64,000 bases of DNA, from positions 53,259,551 through 53,323,550 of the forward strand of contig JAZBQD010000030.1 of assembly GCA_036583965.1 (NCBI GenBank), written 5' to 3'. The position numbers were made by a program, and so were the translations under genes. Each line of letters begins with the position of its first letter. The first letter of the stretch is position 1. Positions 1 through 12,900 of the stretch are shown here, piece by piece. This DNA is from Prunella strophiata. Taxonomy: Eukaryota; Chordata; Aves; Passeriformes; Prunellidae. The notes beneath the pieces were generated by a model. That model did not search any database. It had not been told where the DNA came from and saw nothing but the letters and a program-made list of their open reading frames with translations.

Positions 1-830
1 AGGTCATCTCACCTTCAATATTGAATTTCAGAAATTCATACAAATTTTCCTGAAGATTGGATAAGGAGCATGCTAGATTTGTTTGAACCATAAGAAAAAT
101 AAATTTAAGCCAAGGTCTCACCTCTCTTTCAGTGAGATAAGTGATATACATCCAAAAACATACTTGGCTATGCAGCCTCTGACTGTTCTGCTTCATGAGG
201 ATGTACAATTTCACCTTTTCTTTTACATTAAAGAAGAGTGATATTCAGGAGCTGTCCAATTATTTTATTTCATGGAAAGTTATTTTTTAAAACATAACTA
301 TTTTGTATGTAACTATAACATATTTTGTACCAAAATGCAGTTGCTGCTGATTAAGTTTACATTTTATGAGTGAATTTAAAAAAAAAAAGAAAATTTTTTT
401 TTGGAAGACCATCCCAAATCCATACACATGATGAATTGAATATTTCTGTGTGTTTGTATGAGATCCTGTGGTGACTCACCAAAATAATAGACCTGATACT
501 TCCATGTTCTCTAAGTCCCTTGCTGCTTTTTTCTTCCTGGCAAGGCTATTCCACTAAGACCAAATATTTTGTACAAATTATTTGACCATCCATAGTACAA
601 CCTCACTGGTGATCTAGTTTAAAAATTACTCTAAACTTTTAGGAAGAATGGGAGGCTAAGATGTCTGAATTAAAGTCTTCATGAAGTTTGCTATAGTTTA
701 AAATGGACACATGGCTGGTACTGGCTTGAAATAATCTGTTTTCAGTGTTTCCACCAAAAAAAACCTATATGGAGGTAGCACACTCAGAGAAAAATAAATG
801 CAACTACCTTAATATCTGAATTTCCCACAG

Positions 831-944
831 GATGAAAATGTTGATGTTTCTGTTGACCCTAAAAAAATGCAGGAATTTGAAGCTCATTTGGGAGAAAAAA
901 TATTCCAGGCAAATCATATGAAAAATATAAACTATCTTTTCTGA
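831..944 (+). other. Candidate 3'-terminal coding exon (weak)
   Basis: An acceptor-like site (TTTCCCACAG, ending at 830) is followed by 37 open codons and TGA at 942-944. The phase-0 translation begins DENVDVSVDPKKMQEFEAHL and ends NINYLF; its charged, low-serine composition is more protein-like than most frames nearby. No family is recognised. CAG/GCAAAT at 906-914 could alternatively act as a weak GC donor. Another frame of the same stretch also stays open for about 30 codons, so chance is a real explanation. No AATAAA signal was seen within a few hundred bases downstream. If genuine, it would be the last exon of a gene starting left of the window. Confidence 0.18.
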
Positions 945-1974
945 AACGGAGTAATTTTCATCAGCTTCACAGGGTTTTTAGGTACCTTTGAAGGGGAAAC
1001 CACTTTTATAAACATCAAATCTATGCTCAGAGGCCAACAAGGAAATATCCAATTTTGAAAATCTTGCTTATCCCACTTATAATGTTCCAAGCTCATCTGT
1101 AATTAATGAGGCACTTTGTTGCTCTGAAGATGATTAAGTTTGTTCCTGAGATATGCAGTACCCAGAACTGCTCAAAGCTCCCATATCTGGGATAATTTGG
1201 TTGTGTGAGTCCTGTCCTAGGACCTCCCAAAAGTCTTCAGCTCCATCCTTATTCCTAAATACATTCTATTGCATATCTGAAATGAGGATGGCAGCAGCAC
1301 AGCCTGATAAGCCTTACCTCTGCCTCCTGTAGTATTCCAAAAGACTTTCAATGGATGCTGTGTAGTGCTAAGTTTTGATTTTGTCCTGATTCAGAAAAAT
1401 ACAGGGAAAATCCACAGGTTGAAGAGGATGCTGAAGATTAGGCAGGCATTTGAAAAAATTTGCAGAAATGAGGTTTGTAATGTCTCCAGTGAGAGTTATG
1501 TTTAACAGTGAAAAGAGATTTGCAGTACAAAAGCAAATGTAGTTGTCAGAGTGTAAGGTAAGTTTGACCATTAAGCTGGCAGTGATGATTAACAAACCAA
1601 AACATTTTATGGCTCATAAACCCTTGATAGACAAGTTCCTTATGCAAATAACAACCTTTTAATCCCTTGCCCAAAGCGAACTCCCTCTGAGATGATAAAA
1701 TACTTTCAATAATTGAGATTTTACTTGTAGCTTCTGTGTATTAGGGGAGGTCTAGAGCTTCTCAGGAGGGCAACAGCCTGAATTTTATGTGCAAGTTTAC
1801 TTTCCTGAGATTCCCAAGCCAGTTTTGCAGGCCTGGGGTGTGGATACGTTCTGCAGAACTTCTGCCTGTGCAGCTGCACCAAAACTGAATGCCACAGCTT
1901 TGTTGTTTGTAATACTGATTGTACTTGGGAAAATGTAGTATAGGCAGGTGAATCATAGACTTCCAGAGTGAGCT

Positions 1975-2055
1975 ATAATATATTAAGAAAATAACATTTT
2001 TAAAATATATTATTTTAAAAAATTAATTTTAATTTCCTAATATCTTATTTATAAA
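1975..2055. repeat. AT-rich low-complexity block
   Basis: About 80 bases composed almost only of A and T, with short runs such as TTTTAAAATATATTATTTTA. No TA-dinucleotide array long enough to call a microsatellite. Likely an ordinary AT-rich patch. Confidence 0.6.
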
Positions 2056-2775
2056 GTTTCAACATTTATCTGGTGCTGGCATGTCACTAATTACATGTTT
2101 ATACAGGAGAGAAACATTATTAATACTTCTTCCCTGAAGTGAGAAACTTTCCACAAGGCACTTTGACACAGTTTTTGGAGAGGCATGCAAAATTGCTTCA
2201 CAAAAATCTCACCTTGCAGTAACATGCGGGTTTGTTTTCCTGTTCTACAGGCAAAGCTGACTACAAATACATTTCTGTGCCTTGTTCAAGAAGTTTCTTT
2301 GTCACAATACACCTGAGTTGTTCTTTAAAGATGACATCCCTCAGCAGGGTATGAGACTGCCTAGCAGGCAGCAGGGCAGGCAGGAATTGTTCCTGCATCA
2401 GCCACTGGGTAAACTGGAACAGAGTCCTGAAGAAGAAGGACCTCGCCAAACTTCCTTCTTTCTTCCACTTTCTTCCAGATCTTTCCTCTCCTTCTGATGC
2501 AAGGCAAGAAGAATGGCATGTCAGCCAATTGTGTTTTGTCCCTGGACACCCTCAATTTAACCAGCACACTAAAATACGTGTCCCCACCTCTGTCCCATTC
2601 ACAGATGGAAAGAAAATAAATATCTTGTGATCGTCTTCAAGTGGGAGTTTCTTTGTCCTCCTCTGAGTTATTTTGTGCCTTATTAGAAATCCTTAATTAG
2701 TGTAATGAGCTGGAAACATGTAGCATTGTAACTGTGACTGACCTCACAGTAACTGCAAACTTCCATCTGGCACAG

Positions 2776-2792
2776 AAAAAAAAAAAAAAAAA
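2776..2792 (+). repeat. Poly(A) tract, 17 A
   Basis: Uninterrupted run of 17 A followed by GAAAAAGG. No recognisable retrotransposed gene or flanking duplication lies next to it, so it is called only as a homopolymer. Confidence 0.8.
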
Positions 2793-3156
2793 GAAAAAGG
2801 ACTTTCAGAGAATAGAAGAACATGTGCTCATTAGATTTGAACTAGAAACCTATTTTAGGAAGATGTGCCATTAGGAAACAATGGCGATGCATCAGATAAA
2901 TCTTTCCAAACCAGGAGATATGAACAGGATGGCACAGGATAGTACTAAGCAGCTGCTTTCTTCAAGCAGCCCAGAAGCAAAACTGAAGCAAATGGGCACT
3001 GGCACTGCAGCATGTTGTCCTAACTCAGTTTGTCCCTAGCAGGGCAAGGGAAAGCCCAAAGTGACATTTGAGCATCATGAGCGGCGTGAAAGTGGAAACT
3101 TTGTGAAGAGAGGTGTTAGACCACTACCAAGCATAGCACAGAAATAAAGCCTTTGT

Positions 3157-3192
3157 TTTAAAGGTCCCTTCCCACTGAACTATGGCTCTACT
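3157..3192 (+). mobile_element. Possible extra CR1 3' terminus fragment
   Basis: The segment TTTAAAGGTCCCTTCCCACT resembles the conserved end of the CR1 3' UTR, and the same wording recurs at about 3582-3601 at the true end of the neighbouring CR1. It sits just upstream of that CR1 and on the same strand. It may be a separate, nearly deleted CR1 insertion, or a local duplication. It is too short to decide. Confidence 0.4.
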
Positions 3193-3195
3193 GGA

Positions 3196-3435
3196 GTGCT
3201 GGAGTGCCTCTCCTGTGAAGACAGGCTGAGAGAGTCAGGCTTGTTCAGTCTGGAGAAGAGAAGGCTCTGGGGTGACTTTGTTGTGGCACTTCAGTACCTA
3301 AAGGGGGACTATAAGAAAGATGGGGTCAAACTTTTTAGTAGGGCCTGTCGCAATAGGTCAAGGGCTAATGATTTTAAACTAAAAGAGGGTATATTTACAG
3401 TAGACAGAAGGAAGAAGTTTTTTTTTTTACAATGA
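3196..3435 (+). pseudogene. CR1 ORF2 C-terminal remnant
   Basis: An open frame of about 79 codons encodes the extreme C-terminal part of CR1 ORF2, downstream of the reverse-transcriptase core. Recognisable blocks are EDRLRESGLFSLEKRRLWGD, then QYLKG, then GVKLFSRA, then a lysine-rich end running into a T-tract. The endonuclease and reverse-transcriptase catalytic domains are absent because of 5' truncation. The frame fails at the run of T around 3420, after which the CR1 3' part continues with stops. It is a dead fragment of a transposon gene, not a host gene; the ATG at its start is incidental. Confidence 0.8.
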
Positions 3436-3632
3436 GAGTGGTGAAACACTGGCATGGGTTACTCAAAGAGGTATGGATGTCCTGACCCTGGAAACATTCA
3501 AGATGAGGTTGGACTGGGCTCTAAGCAACCTGATCTAGAGGAAAATGTGCCTGCTTATCATAGGGGGTTGTACTAATGACTTTTAAAGGTCCCTTCCATC
3601 TCAGATTTTCCTATGATCCTACTGATTCTTTG
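3196..3632 (+). mobile_element. CR1 LINE 3' fragment (ORF2 end plus 3' UTR)
   Basis: A 5'-truncated copy of chicken repeat 1 (CR1), the main LINE of birds. It begins inside the ORF2 C-terminus (codons for EDRLRESGLFSLEKRRL) and runs through the 3' UTR to the typical end, with the phrases GGTTGTACTAATGAC, TTAAAGGTCCCTTCCATCTC and a degenerate terminal ATTCTATG-type repeat ending near 3630. CR1 copies normally lack target duplications and poly(A), and none is seen. Divergence and frame breaks show it is inactive. The copy at 13101-13862 belongs to the same subfamily in the opposite orientation. Confidence 0.9.
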
Positions 3633-6600
3633 TTAAAGAGAAATATGCACCAGATGAAGTTTAGAATTTCTGCCTTTGCAGCAAGAATCATCAACCAGAA
3701 ACCAGAGGTATGCAAGGGACCTAAATATTCCAGACTCATTGAAATTTAAATTTGGATTACACTGACAATCCAGAGCCATTACTAACCATGACTCCAAATG
3801 CCTTGCTGGAAACCTACAAATGAAACCAAGGTCAGAAGGCAGCAAATGAGCCAATGTGCAGAGGAGACAAGGCTTGATCTTTATTTGTTTGCAGTCAAGA
3901 GCTTTTGCAAAAGCAGCTCAGGAGTGCTGCAGGTGTGGCAGGAGGTGAAGCAGAGCAGAAATGCACCTGGCACAAGTCCCCAGGGCAGGCACAGAACTGA
4001 TGCCTTGAGCCATGCGAGGGCAGCACAGATGTACAGTCATGAAACAGCAGCTCATGCCTCTCGTGTAGCCTAACAGCAAACCAGCACTCTGGAAGAAGAA
4101 AAAGGTGCCTCATCACTACATGATCCATGGCAGATGTGTTTCAGTCCATGTGGAGACAAAAATGCTGTTTGAGAAGAAAGCTATATCTTTCAACACAGCA
4201 GGAGATAAAATAAGATGTTAACAGGCTTCTTACCTCAGCTACCCAGCAACTAGAAAGGATTAGATCTTCTCTGAAAATCTTCCTGATAGCAGCACCTGCT
4301 GAGATTTGGAAATTCCTGTCTTTTAGCTCGTTAAAATGCAGACACAGCCTGTTTCTGCTTCCTGAATTACAGTTACAGTCCAAAGGGGCCAATCTCACAG
4401 CCTTTAACCCTGTACACAATTCTTTTGCTGAAACTGAGTTTGAATAACAACTTCAGAACCAGTTCACAGGGGCTAAAATTTAACCTGAAATAACTGCCAG
4501 GATGGAAGCTCTCTTGTCTGTTAGCGAGAAATGAAGGGGTCTCCACAAATGAGTAGAAGATTGCTCAGGTGGAACATAGGTGCTGAAACTGTCCTTTGTG
4601 ATTGACACCATAAAGCTTGCTGCATGAGTGATCTCAGAGTTGCACAGAAGGGGAATGTATGAGTGCCTGACCACTACTTCAGCCTGTCTGAAGGCAACCT
4701 TCCAGCTTATGTTACTCAGGAATTTGGACTGTGTGATCACAGCTGTCCTTCTGCTCTTAAAAATCCAGGAAATCTGCTTCAACTAGAATGTTCGTATTTT
4801 TCCAGCTGTTTTTTTGATTGTAAATGTGGCTATATGGTTTGTGAAGTGATAATTGTTTCCATTGTGATCATCATTCCACATTAACAGTGTGATCCAGGAG
4901 CCACATGAATGGTATTAATAGCATCTCCATCCTTGGGCATACTCAATAATTGACAGGAGAAGGTTCTGAGCAATGTGCTGCAATCAGAGTTGATTTTCTG
5001 TTAGAAATGCCTCCAGAGCTCCCTTCCAGGCTAAGTTATTTAGAATTTTATGATTCTCTTGCCTAGACTATTAGGACTTTTGCTCTTGTATTATTTAAGA
5101 GGATACATGGTCTGTTAAAAATAAATCCAATTATTTCCTGGAATCAGATTGTCTAGTGTTGGCTCGTGTATCTATTGGACTTGCATCACATTCTGGAAAG
5201 GGAGCACATCTGAAAAAACAAGTGGACTGTTGCAGAATGAGAAAGGAAAAGCTGAAATTCAATTCCAGGAGGAGACTAGAGTGCATAATACTGCTAAGCA
5301 AACAAAATAACTAGAGCATTCAAAATTTTGCTTAGTAATTCTTCTGTACACAGACTAGCAGGGCTTTTACTTGTTATTCTGACAGAAGGGGTTTCAGTTT
5401 TGTTTGTATAAACTTCTGAGCCTGAGTTAAGCCCTTTTCATTATGAAGGGTGAACACTGCCTCAACCTTTCCCCCAAAGGACAAACAGGCTTTAATTTTG
5501 TTGTTTGAAATCTTAAAGATCGTAATTCTTAGAATCTTCAGTCATCTCTCATGAGGTGAGGACTCGCTGCCATGAGTAGAATCATTGAATCTCTTGAACG
5601 GTCAGTGCTTGCTCTTGGCTGTCTATGAATTTCATATTGATCCAGGGGATCAGTGCAAATTCCACGTATTCCAAATGACTAGTGTGCTTGGAATACACAC
5701 TGCAGAAGTGCTAAACCAAACCCGCAGATTTCTAAAGCAGACATTCTTATAGAAATACTGAGTGAGAGCTGAAGTGTTTCGTTAGAGGATGCACATGTGT
5801 AGTACACCTCACGTAGTTACACATACAAAATAGCCATATTAATGAACTGTATCTTAGTAATTAGGGAAAGTAAGATTTTTGTGAACATGAATTTTGGTAG
5901 CGATCCTGGTAAATTCAATTAAGCTTGTGCCCATTGTTTTAATGATTATATCCATGAATTAACAAAATGTGCTTTAAAAACTAGACTTGCTAATGATTAC
6001 AATAACTGCTTTGTAATTTAAATGTAAATTCAAAACAAATCACTGTCATGTTTTACTGTTTATGTTACACTGATTTACTCTGGATGCATTCCAGTGCCCA
6101 TACATGTCCTCTGAATGTGTCTACTCTGCTTTCTAATTTCACCTGATGTTTTACCAGTTGTGGAAAGCTTCTGGCAAATTACAAGTCAGCATTCTCCTTC
6201 TGCACTACACTGTGAAAAATGTAACCTAAGTCAGATATAGATGTTTGTACTTTGGAATCTGCATTGCTGTGGGCTATATACCACTTGTACACAACTATGA
6301 ACAGCCTGATGGCTGAGCAGAGTGTCAGTGTGCTTCAGCAAACACATTAGAAACAAATTTTCTTCTGGAGATCCTGAGAGGGTTACAGCATACTGAAATT
6401 ACTGTCTCTCTGTAAGGTTGATGTGGGGTTGATGTGTTTCTTCTACAAGCAGTTTGTCATGGTGGCTTTGGGCACCACAAGTGAAAATACTACCCAGAGT
6501 TTCCCAACTCCTTGTTGCCAGTGAAAGACAATGTTATTTGGGCAAGTATTAGAACTGTTTAATAAAAGAGTAGGAGAAGACTGAGGCCATGCAAAGTGCA

Positions 6601-9555
6601 CAGCTAAAAAACTCCATGACTTATTCCCAGTAGGGGAGGGATGGGGGAAACATGCTTCAGGGAAAGCAACTCATCTATCTGGGAAGATAATTCATTGTAA
6701 GTTAATCCAAGCATACCGCAGAAATATCTCTTTTGGTGACTGTTCTGCATAGATGCCATTCTTGATTTGTGAATAGCCAGCACCGGGGACTGGGAAAATG
6801 TCTCATGTTGACTCATGCATTCCTTCATGGGTTATTCATAAATAAGTAGTGCTATCTAATTCTGGCTAACAAAAATGCCTCATTTAAAATTAATAGAAGC
6901 AAACCCCAGAAGGATCTTTCTGCATTAAGAATCTGTCCCTCAAAAGCAGTCATCTGATAAAGCTTTAAAAGAAATGTTCCTGACTACTTAGGGTGCCTGC
7001 AAAGGGAAGGTGCTGGGCACCCACAAGTGAACTACTAGCTTTTCATTTTTATTACTGGGGACAGAAGAAACAATACTACAAGGAGCAAGATTCAGAACAT
7101 CTTTTTCCACTGTCTGTATGAAATATATCCACTACTGAGACATTATAATGTTTGCTTCCTTTTACTTTCATATGGTTTCCAAGAAACATTAAAGCATCCA
7201 AAATCCCAATGAGGTTTTCCTAGTATTAATAATAGGAATATTCAGTGCACCTCTAAAGCAAAGCTGAGGGAAAGCAGTCAGAGTGATCAGGCTTTGTGTA
7301 ATACTAAAACTGGCACATTTCTAGGTCAAAGGGGATTAATTTCAAAAGCACAGACCTCATGAGGGAATCATCTTGGCAGCACCTCTCACTTTTGATACTG
7401 AACTCAAATCAAAACAAGACATCTGTTCCCCACTATGAAGTCCACTGAGTATAAAGACACCCTAATGAAATCAACCTCTGTGACTGATTCTAGCCTTCAA
7501 TGCTACTTCTGTAACTGCTTAAGATCTGTTTACAAACAAAAGCAACAACCCCAAAAACAGAGATTGGAAAAGCCATGTTAGATGATGCTGAAGACAGAGA
7601 TCAGACACCTCTCTGTAGTCTGGGAACCACTGGGTGCTGTGAGAGAGGACCCAGGCTTAGGTCCTTCATAGGCTGAAGAGGTGATCTCGTCATTAGCTCA
7701 GTAAAGGGTTTCTGTCTTTTGCAGTATTGTGAAGAGAACTCCTGTCCCATCCCTGGCCTTCTACACTGCTATGAATAAAATGTTTGTCAGAAAGAATACA
7801 ACACACAACTTACAACTTTTTTCTCTTTGATTTCATTTAAAACTCCAGGACGTTTTGTGCACATACACACATGCAGAGATTATTTTTTTCCATCTTGCTG
7901 TTGGGATGAAAAATAAATGGTTAAGGCAGCTGTTGTACAGACCAGCTCCATAGATGGTCATAGATGGTGTGGTTTCTGCTAAGTGTGTACACTGATTGCA
8001 GCTGAGGCAACTGAAGGCATTGAGTGGCCAACACCTGAAGAAGATGCTGCAGGCACCAGGCATGAATTCTTTACCAGATTGAACCTGAGTGAAGCCTACA
8101 ACCTGGTCTCCAAGACTTTGTGATACTAATAAACTGTGTGAACTACATGAACAGAAATGGTATCCAGAGATGAGTTAATCCACTGATTACTGCGGGGAAA
8201 AAAAAGACTTAACCTTTTCACTCATCACTTGAGTAATCTATTCTTATTAGTCAAGGTCTAAAGAAAGCAAGAACCCATTTGCTGAGCTCTCCAATGGATA
8301 AACTGTTCCAAGAACCAGAGGGTTTCAGCTCCAATGAAGAATTAAATTCCCTAAGAATTTCCTATTACATGCTGGTGACCATAAATGGAAATATGGTGAA
8401 TAAAGGTGAAAGTTACTCATCTTTCCTGGCAGCACAGTCACACAACAAGACATCTGAGAGATGTCACCTACAACAGGAAAACTACCTGTCATTTGATGCT
8501 GTCAGCATGAAGAGCACTAGAGGTAATTATACTTAATAGTGCCAGGTGAAGAGGTGCAGGGAAGGCCAACCTGTATTCATTACTGCTTCAGAAACTGCTT
8601 TTAGGCCCATTTAAAAACAAGCTCTGATGACATCTTCCCAAATGACCTGAAACTCGGTCAGTTCTGATTTAAACTTCCATGATGTTGTTCTGCTCCATAA
8701 CTCCTGTAATTGTTGTCTCTAGAGGGTAATTTTCAAAGGCTCCAGGACAGGAGCTTTGCAAACAATTGATTTTTTCACTCTTCAGCTAACCTGAAAAATT
8801 GAGATTGAAATTAGTTGCAGTCTCTGTCAAATGGCAACTTTTCTTTTTTTTTTTCCTTTTCTCCTTAAACAACAGACAAAATAATTGCAGAGTAAAGTCT
8901 GTTTCAGGATTCAAAGCTTGCGATGTTGTCCTCTGTTTTTTAAGATGTTAATATGTTTAAAAAGCTTTAAGATTAAATTTTTAATGTTTTGCCTATCTCT
9001 TCCCCTCCTGGAGGTGAAAATACTTGCTGTATTTTACCCGTGTGCAAGTAGCTATGATTCCCTTTATCCCTTTGCCTTAGTTACATTTTCAGTGTAACTC
9101 CCTCTCCCTCTGCCAAGTTGTCAGTTCTCTTCAGAGTGGACAGAAGCCCATCACATAAGGCTGTGGTTATTAATCTAAACTGAGTCTCCTTGTTTTGTCC
9201 TCTAAGCTTGTCTCTCCTAACCACCATTTAGGAGAAGGAAGGTGCTGTCCAGCCAAAGCTTTCAAGAGCTTGTAGTTAGCACAGTTAGCAACATGATATC
9301 TTGATAGCACCCTTCACCTGAGGAAGGGAAACTCCTGGGTGTAGCTAGCTGAGAAAAATATTTTCATGTGAGCTAATCTAATGCACCTTGTCTATCATCT
9401 TAGCAAATAGATGGCAATGCCTCTGTGAGTCCATTATCAGAGACAGCTCCTGGAGACTGAGTGAGGCACCAGAAGACTGGAAAAAGACATAGGTAAGGCC
9501 TGGCTTGAAAGAAAAGGGCAGAGAGATTGAAGAATCAAGACGCCTTATTGAGCTC
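3633..9555. other. Unique non-coding sequence
   Basis: No gene, RNA or clear transposon was recognised on either strand. Short open frames occur, the longest about 92 codons at 4141-4419 on the minus strand, but none shows family motifs or splice context. A block around 5821-6080 is AT-rich with several homeodomain and SOX-type motifs and is discussed as a possible conserved regulatory element. A small direct duplication (CATAGATGGT repeated) lies near 7950-7972. Confidence 0.55.
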
Positions 9556-9950
9556 TGTGACAGGGAAGAATAATGTATCTGACTCCATGTTATCAAAAGG
9601 TTATTTTATTATTATATTATATTAATGAATACTATATTAACTGTACTAAAGAATACAGAAGAAGGATCCTAAAAGAATGCTAAAGAGAGAATAATCAAAA
9701 CTTGTGACTTTCCAGAGTCCCGACACAGCTTGGCTCTAATTTGTCAATAAGTCATAACAACTCACACAGTGTCCAATCAAACAATCACCTTCAGATAAAC
9801 AACCTCCAAACACATCCCACGTGAGCACAACACAGGAGAAGCAAATGAGATAAAAATTGTTTTCTTCCTCTGGACCTCTCTCTGCCTTTCCTGCTTCTCA
9901 GGAGAAAAACCTGAGCGAAGGAATCATGCTCAGAAAATGTGGTTGCCACA
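9556..9950 (-). mobile_element. Endogenous retrovirus solo LTR, ERVL-type songbird family
   Basis: About 395 bases that I match from memory to a widespread songbird ERVL-type LTR (TguLTR5-like). Seen directly: on the minus strand it starts TGTGGCAACCACATTTTC at 9950; inside are the landmarks (plus-strand reading) GGAGAAGCAAATGAGATAA near 9835, GACACAGCTTGGCTCTAAT near 9721, and an AT-rich TTATTATATTATATTAATGA stretch near 9605, which in LTR sense supplies the A/T-rich region around the polyadenylation signal. The far end (near 9556) looks truncated or diverged, and no matching target duplication was found. No internal viral genes adjoin it, so it is a solo or truncated LTR with no coding capacity. 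Confidence 0.75.
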
Positions 9951-12900
9951 ACACCCGAAGAGTTAACCTAATTTAATTCTTGGAAAAAACTCTGGAACTC
10001 AATGAGAAAAAAGTGAAATTGTAAGCCTCTAAGGACAGACCGAGTAACTGCCAATGTAAAATACTCAGGAGCAAAATGTTTTAAACCAGTGTACTTCATG
10101 AACTAGGGAAACATTGGCAAAACACTGGGTGGACAGGCGTTCTAAAAAAAGAAACTGTTGATGCTTCGCTGTCAAAAGGAAGAGGGTCTTGGAAAACTTT
10201 CATGAAGTCTGAGATAACCTTGGTGTTGTTTCTGTTACATGTTTTGCTGGTTACTTTAATGGTAGAGGGGAGAATAGAGATATTAAGTTGGCCTATAAAA
10301 CAAGTTTCTGGAGACTGTGAGACAGGCTCAGGCTCCAAAATAAACTTGACAAATTGAGAAAGTGGTCTCTGGGAAAAAAGCGCAGCAATTTAATAAGGAC
10401 AAGTGCAAGCTACCATGCAGGCAGAAATGCTTCAGTAAATACAGAACAGAGGACTACTGAGTGAGTCAAAGGAGTAATGATTTTTTACATCCTGCTCAAA
10501 TGTGACCTTTTGATGACACTGAACCCGTGGAAAAATCACATCCAGAGAAGTGATTATTCAAGGGTTGAGCAGGAGGAGTTGATATTAGTCATTATGTTGC
10601 TATTGGATTGAAAGTCTGTATTTCCAAAACCAATGAGATGCTGACACTTCAGCTGGATTGCAGATGGACCCAGTTTCATCACTGATACTGCAATACAGCA
10701 GGAAATGCTAAAACTGTTGCACTGCTATAGGTAATGCCTATTTCAGTGCCTACAGATTTCCACAGGGAGTGAAATGTCACCACATTAATTTTGTGGATTT
10801 TTGCTCTCTGCTTGATACAATCCAAGTCAAAAGGAAGCTTGTCAGCTGCCAGCATTCTGGGGAACTTACAGTCTGGACTGCTGCAAAGTTTATTCTCCTG
10901 CCCCCTGACTGGGAAAGAGATCAGCCCATGCAGCAATGACTCCATTCTCACTGCTGGCTATGGGAGCACAGAGGACCAGATGTGTACCATTCCCTCTGCC
11001 CCTGCAGCTGGCAAGAAATGCCTGTCAGTGGAAGAACAGGGTGTAAATCTGCATTTGTAACATCTTGAACAAGATGAATTGAGCTACAGCTGCCATTATG
11101 TATTACTACACAGCCTGTATGAGAGCAAGACTCCTTTGCTGTGGTACTAGACACTACTGCACCTTCCAAAATATGGCTGGCTTTTCTCTTCAATTCATTC
11201 AGCAGTAATCTTCACCTCACCAAGCCCAGTTGCCTGCTTTGTGGCTGTGGTGGCAGGATAGATGGCACCCTTTGTCCCCAGATATCTGCCACCCTATGAA
11301 ACTGGCTACATTACCAAGACATGCTGACAGGTCTGTTGGCTACTCTAATTTGCTCTCTGAAATTCTTGGTAGCCAGTGTAAGCACAGCTTGTGCCTATGC
11401 AGAAATGCTGCCTGAATATTTTACAGAGAGCTTTATTTCCAACATGGAGAACACTGCAATGAAAAATGATCACATGAAACACATAGAAACTCCTGGGAGC
11501 AATAGACTTCATTTAGTGGCAGTCGACGAAAAGATAAATGCAGCAGTAGTAATGAAAAGCAAGGACTGCAGAGCAGATAAGACTTGCTAGTTGAAGGTAT
11601 TGGTGAGAAAATGGCAATGGGAGTTTTGCTGAATAGTACCTGTAACAAGAGATTCCAGTGGTATCTAGAGATTTTAGAAAAAAGTTGGCACATGTTAAAT
11701 AATGTGCAATAGGTCTATGAAATTTACAAACCCCATAGTATTTCAGTATCTGCCAGACTTCCTTAAGTATTTTGAAGATTTCTCTATCTTTCCCCTTATT
11801 TCCACTTTTTGTGGATGCCCTTCACTACAAAAGCACATGTGGGAAGCCTAAGGGTACACGCTGAATAGTTTCCAGAGGAAGAATTCACTCATATTTTCTC
11901 ATCCTTGCTTTTCAGGCCCCAACAAATGACATTGTAGGAGGACTGGTGACACTGCAAAGTTTCCTGGTGCTGTAGAAACATCTAGCTAAAGTGTATTTCA
12001 GGAAGAAGTTGCTGTATCAATGCTGTCCTAGGTAAAAGGACAGCAAGAACTGCAGGCAGTTGTGCCTGCAGCTTCTGTTTGTCAGGCCACCCTTGGATGG
12101 ACAAAGGTTTTTTGCTGCTGCCTCAGCAGAAATGACTCTCAGTTCAGGGACACTACATACTTAGTGAGATGAGCACGTGCTTGGAAGAGACAATTAGTTA
12201 AATAATGTATAGCAAAGGAAGTTTGCAGTGGAAGCAAGTAATATTTGGAGAGGAACAAGCTAGAAGAAAAGTTTTTGACAAATACCTTCCAGATGCTGTA
12301 GCTTACACATTTCTGTGCTCATGAGAGCATCTGCCTGCACCAGTGTTTGGTCTCAAGCAACTAAGACTGGATGCTGAGCTGCCTGAAGCTGGGGAAGGCA
12401 GAAGAATCTATTGTTGTTCAGCTGCTGCATTCAGTGTCTTGATAAAATTGGTGCAAGCCTGGCAATTGGGAGCCTCACAGAGGCTGTCAGGTGGAGGCCT
12501 GGCAGGGCTCCCACTAATTAAAGCAGTCAGTAATTTTCAGTAGAACTCAAGGCCATTAATGTTTTGCATTCAACCCCCTCTTCCCCTCACTGCAGAGCAG
12601 CACAGCCACACAGGCACAGCCTGCCTTTGGTGGGGCAGGGCTCTTCCTCCTCACTTCACTTCACTTGGGAGAGCTGTTTAAAGAATGTGAGGAATTTTTC
12701 AAACTGATGATCATCTCCACATTTTCACAGGCAGGAGCAAGCTGTTTGGTGGGGTGCCTGACAGCTACTTCTCCTCAGGGGCACACACTGGTAGCATCCT
12801 TCAGAAAGGCAGCAGAATGTGGTGTTCTATTGAAAATGCAAAATGTTAAATCCACGTTGATGCTGTTCTGGTACCAGAAACTTGGGTGTCTGGGGATCTG

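Larger units (their letters stand above)
1..3156. other. Unique non-coding sequence, left end
   Basis: No protein gene is recognisable. Reading frames on both strands are short and interrupted. The stretch holds one candidate terminal exon at 831-944, an AT-rich block at about 1975-2055, and a run of 17 A at 2776-2792. Composition is that of a vertebrate intron or intergenic region. It lies directly upstream of the CR1 insertion near 3.2 kb. Confidence 0.6.

Noticed and set aside
11917..11976. Strong acceptor-like site followed by 19 open codons
   Set aside because: Too short to judge, with no donor, poly(A) signal or recognisable peptide.
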